Shown one piece after another: positions 29,748-32,776 of a stretch of DNA of 32,776 nucleotides (position 1 is its first letter; each line of letters opens with the position of its first letter). A program made the translations under genes and the position numbers. The notes under the pieces are model-generated. The model saw only the letters and a program-made list of their open reading frames with translations, was not told the DNA's origin and ran no database searches. The stretch is from Schoenoplectus triqueter (lineage: Eukaryota > Streptophyta > Magnoliopsida > Poales > Cyperaceae). The stretch is from assembly GCA_964058805.1 (NCBI GenBank), contig CAXKVV010001121.1, positions 1 to 32,776 on the forward strand. Reading direction: 5' to 3'.

Positions 29748-30337
29748 CCCACAAAAACAAATTGAGTGGAGATGAGTGAATGTGAGTTTCCACTTCCGCA
29801 CGCAACGGTGCACAAATGAGGGGAGAGTGGGTGAGCTTCCACAAATAAAAGTCAATTAAATATATAAGGAGCATCCACAAAATGGTGTTATCAATTGCAT
29901 CCATAATTCAGTTGATACTGGTAAGTTTATCCATCAGTAATAAAGGGATAAACGGGTTTATTCTGTACCCGGCCTAGAGGTCAATACAGACAGGTTCGGT
30001 ATCCGTAAAATACCACGGTTACTTGAGTTTGTATTGCTATAAATAAAAAGAAATGATGCATAGAATGAATGTAATAGGATGTTGTAAGATTTTCCTTTTA
30101 TTATGATTAGACGCTGCGAAAGGATGAAGCAGTTGTAATAGGGCGCTTTTGCAAATAAGATTGGAGGTGCACAACATGAATGCATGAAATATTTCCTCGC
30201 GCTGCAGAGGAAGCGATTAAGGGATAATAATAAAGGCAAGCATCATCCACAATAAAAGATCAAAATGATAAATGTCAATGCATCCTATATCAAATATAGT
30301 AAAAGAAAAGGAGAAAAGAAAAAAATGAAAGTGCAGT
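29748..30337. other. Non-coding stretch downstream of outer antisense gene
   Basis: This is the counterpart of 18077-18656, with small insertions and deletions around 30100-30190. Nothing codes here. A short reverse-strand ORF (29958-30239) is not kept in the inner copy. Confidence 0.6.
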
Positions 30338-32776
30338 CTATGGGCCCAAAAAGCGGGACTCCAACTCTAATAGCACAGTGCTAATAGTCTCTAAATGAGT
30401 ATGGAGGGAGTGCCTATCCTCCTCCGAAGCTGCCTCGAAGTCCAAGAACTGAGCAAAGGCACTATCTCGGGCGCTCGAATGAATCTGCAACTCCGGGAGA
30501 CGTCCTGCTAGATGTCGGGAGAAGCCCTCCACTGATAATCTGTGGTCCTCTAGCTCCTGCACGAGCAGTCGAGCGGGCCCACCACTGACTCCTATGGAGC
30601 GGAGAGTGGCACAAGAAGAGAGCCGCTGAAGATAATGGAGTCGAGCAGCCTCCAAATGCCTGCGCAGCTCATGGATCTCCAACTCGTGCTGGTATACGAG
30701 AGAGCTCGCATCCTGATAAGCCCTGAGCAGCTCCTCACACCTCCTAGAAATGAAAATGCTCTCGAGACGAGGTGCAATGAGTAGAGCTGGCGCGATGGTA
30801 TCCCGCATCAACCTATACCAATCGAAAGAGAAGCCACTGGGCAGAGAGTCCAAGATCTCAAAATCTAGCGGATAGCCTCCGAAGAAGGTATCCCGGAGTG
30901 CATCCGCCAGCGCGGTCAAGGCGAGCTGCACATCCCTCGATGAAACATCTGCAAATAAAATAAATGGGTTAGACAAATTGTTATAACCAAAGAAGAAATA
31001 GAAGAAAGAGAAGATCTAACCTATCGCCTCGTCGCCTGAGACCGGCGGGACTGAATCGGGGGCAGGGATATCGGTCGCCTCAGGAGGACCTGCAGGTGTA
31101 CCAGACCCGGCTGCAAAATAAAATGGAAAGCATAAATACATGAAAAAACAAAATACGGGCAAAAGACAAAAGGAAATATAAGGTACCGGAAGAAGCATGA
31201 GGCTCGGCGAGACCCTCGCTAGCCAGAAACCCCGTCTCTGGGCTGTGGAATAGCTGCTCCACCAGCCAGCTCTCATCCAACTCTGAGTCGTAGTCGACTG
31301 CAACCTGCTCAGTCGAGACTCTGTCATCTGTGGCCATGAGAGGCTGCCCGTCGAGAGATGAAGAAGCATGAGACGGCCCTCCCTCGATCAGTAATGGCTC
31401 GTCGCCTGCGGGCTCGACAGCCAATGGACTCCCCTGCTCTAAAGAAGCCTCCTCTGATCGTACAAGAGTGAGCACTGGCCCCAGAACCACATCGAATGAG
31501 TCACCATCTCCAGTGGGTACCAGCAAAATCGACGGTGAAGCAGGACCGTCATAAAAGAAAGGCTCTGAGCGGTGAGGAGACGCCATATCATCGGCCTCAG
31601 GGTCTGTAAAATCTACATGTAAGAATGAAAATACTAGTGCATGCTGGCGACTAGGTATTAAATGGAGCACACGAACCTGCGACGACAAGGTCGGTGCAAA
31701 ACCCTGAAATGGTAGCACTCGCAGGCGCTGGTGGATCTGCTACGATGTCATCCTGAGCTGCCTCTACAGGAGATGTCCCGTGAGCTGAAAATAAACTCTA
31801 ATCAGAGGTGTAAATGAAGTGCGCCTGAATAGGGATAGGCGAGTCAGTAAAGAAAATCACCCGGAATAAGAGAAGGAAAAGAAGATGGGGAAGACGGCCG
31901 AGAAGCGCCGTCTCGATCTCTCTCCACGGCAGCTGAAGCCGGTGGCTCGGCAGGTGGATGAGAACAAGTGTCAACAGCTCTCGGGCGAGGGACTGAAAAG
32001 CCGGGCTCTGCCTCATCATACTCATATGCAGAATCTGATTAAAAGGGAGTCTATAAAAATTTGGCCTGAAATTTAAGCTTAAAATAGAGAAGATATAAAT
32101 CTGGAGCATACCAGTGAGCTGAGTCCTAGTAGATGAACAAAGGCAGCGACTATCTAACCCCTGGAAGTCCACTGGCTCTGAAGTGAGAAGTGGAAAAGAA
32201 ATGAAGTCATCATAAGAAAGGCTAGATGATGAAACGCCTCTATCCCTAGGGCAAGTACTGCGTACCACCACTGAAGGGGTGTATGACTGGTACGAGCGAA
32301 TGGCATTATAATACCACCAGATGTAGCGTCTCGAGAATGTGGGTGTACGGGAAGCAGGGACCGTCTGAAAGTGAGAACCTGTCCCTAAGCGGAATAGATG
32401 TGAATAGCACCACCCGAGGCCCTCAAGGTCCATCGCTAAAGACTCAGGACGAAGGAGAAAGAGAGGCACGTCCTGATCTAAACCAAACTGATGTGCACAT
32501 CTGTGTGGAGAATAAGGCTCTATGAAAGCATAATCGCCGATACGGAGTGGTAAGAACCCGTGGCGAAGACTGATGAAATAGTCTAAGACATCTGGCTGAT
32601 CTCTGAGAGGAGAAGAACCTCTAGAATGAAATGCCGCATCAACTAGAGATCTGCAGGTGGTCCCAGCCAGATGGTGAGTAGCCAATCTCGTACGAGCTAA
32701 CCTCAGATGGTCATGGCTGCGGTAGAATCTGAAACGAGCATCCTCTGGAGTCAAGGAGGCAGGCTCTGTACCGGCT
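30338..32776 (-). CDS. Antisense PMD gene of the outer element (5' end beyond the window)
   Basis: The same exon plan as the inner gene is visible: >32776-32112, 32034-31861, 31784-31677, 31612-31187, 31110-31021 and 30948-30338. The lengths of exons 2-6 are identical to the inner copy (174, 108, 426, 90 and 611 nt), the introns are again phase 1, and no frame break occurs. The last exon differs by four residues in 203. Exon 4 differs at roughly a tenth of positions, exons 2 and 3 at about a third. The visible part of exon 1 (221 codons) is only about 60% identical by eye. The PMD core itself lies further right, outside the window. An open frame in a copy that has lost gag-pol suggests that the frame was under selection until recently, or that this copy is itself young. 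Confidence 0.78.

Larger units (their letters stand above)
29224..32776 (+). mobile_element. Outer element, 3' part (continues past the window)
   Basis: This is the sequence interrupted at 820. It aligns with 17554 to about 21080 of the inner element. The first ~2 kb (tandem repeats to last antisense exons) are nearly identical apart from small indels. From about 31680 rightwards, through antisense exons 3, 2 and 1, the match becomes clearly weaker. The 3' LTR of this copy would lie beyond 32776. Confidence 0.85.

Noticed and set aside
31798..32754. 318-codon reverse-strand ORF
   Set aside because: It is real exon 1 sequence up to the splice donor at 32112/32111. The remainder reads through the intron and then exon 2 in the wrong frame.

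Overview
This is plant nuclear repeat DNA, and almost all of it belongs to one family of very large LTR retrotransposons. The pol gene assigns the family to Ty3/gypsy, Tat lineage: there is a second, archaeal-type RNase H between the ordinary RNase H and the integrase, and no chromodomain. The host is a flowering plant. The GTGGGCCCCAC/CCACGTGG-rich stretches feel monocot-like, but the species cannot be fixed from the sequence. I see no ordinary host gene, rRNA, tRNA or CRISPR array.

Layout. A complete young element runs from 821 to 29223 (28,403 bp). It has two 6,890-bp LTRs (821-7710 and 22334-29223, TG...CA) in which I found only four differences by eye, and a 5-bp target duplication CTTTT (816-820 and 29224-29228). 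It sits inside an older relative of the same family, whose remains are 1-820 and 29224-32776. The uninterrupted target sequence is visible in the young element's own internal region at 17551-17570. The older copy goes from an LTR end (310) straight into the region that lies downstream of pol, with no primer-binding site, gag or pol in between.

Internal region of the young element. A primer-binding site (7716-7733) is followed by a gag amino-terminal ORF (7851-9329), a single in-frame TAG, and a 2,534-codon ORF (9333-16937). The long ORF encodes Gag capsid, zinc finger 1, protease, an acidic linker, zinc finger 2, RT, RNase H, archaeal-type RNase H and integrase. Downstream lie a spacer, two 240-bp tandem repeats, and on the opposite strand a gene of six inferred exons (22309 to 18657). 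Its introns are all phase 1 and its frame is open for 1,095 codons. It encodes a plant mobile domain (PMD) protein. Its start codon is 25 bp from the 3' LTR, so any promoter for it must lie in the LTR on the antisense strand. The older copy carries the same gene (30338 to beyond the right edge), also open.

Most unusual feature. The long LTR is not featureless. It holds several families of short inverted-repeat units in which the loop is conserved while the two stem arms change together from unit to unit. The largest is an array of about twelve hairpins at 6797-7391. There is also an array of palindromes TGCCAYRTGGCA spaced 42-44 bp apart (2032-2384). Compensatory stem changes suggest selection or a copying process that acts on base pairing, so these units may be structured RNA or cruciform/protein-binding elements of the retrotransposon transcript. 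This is the part of the window most likely to be undescribed.
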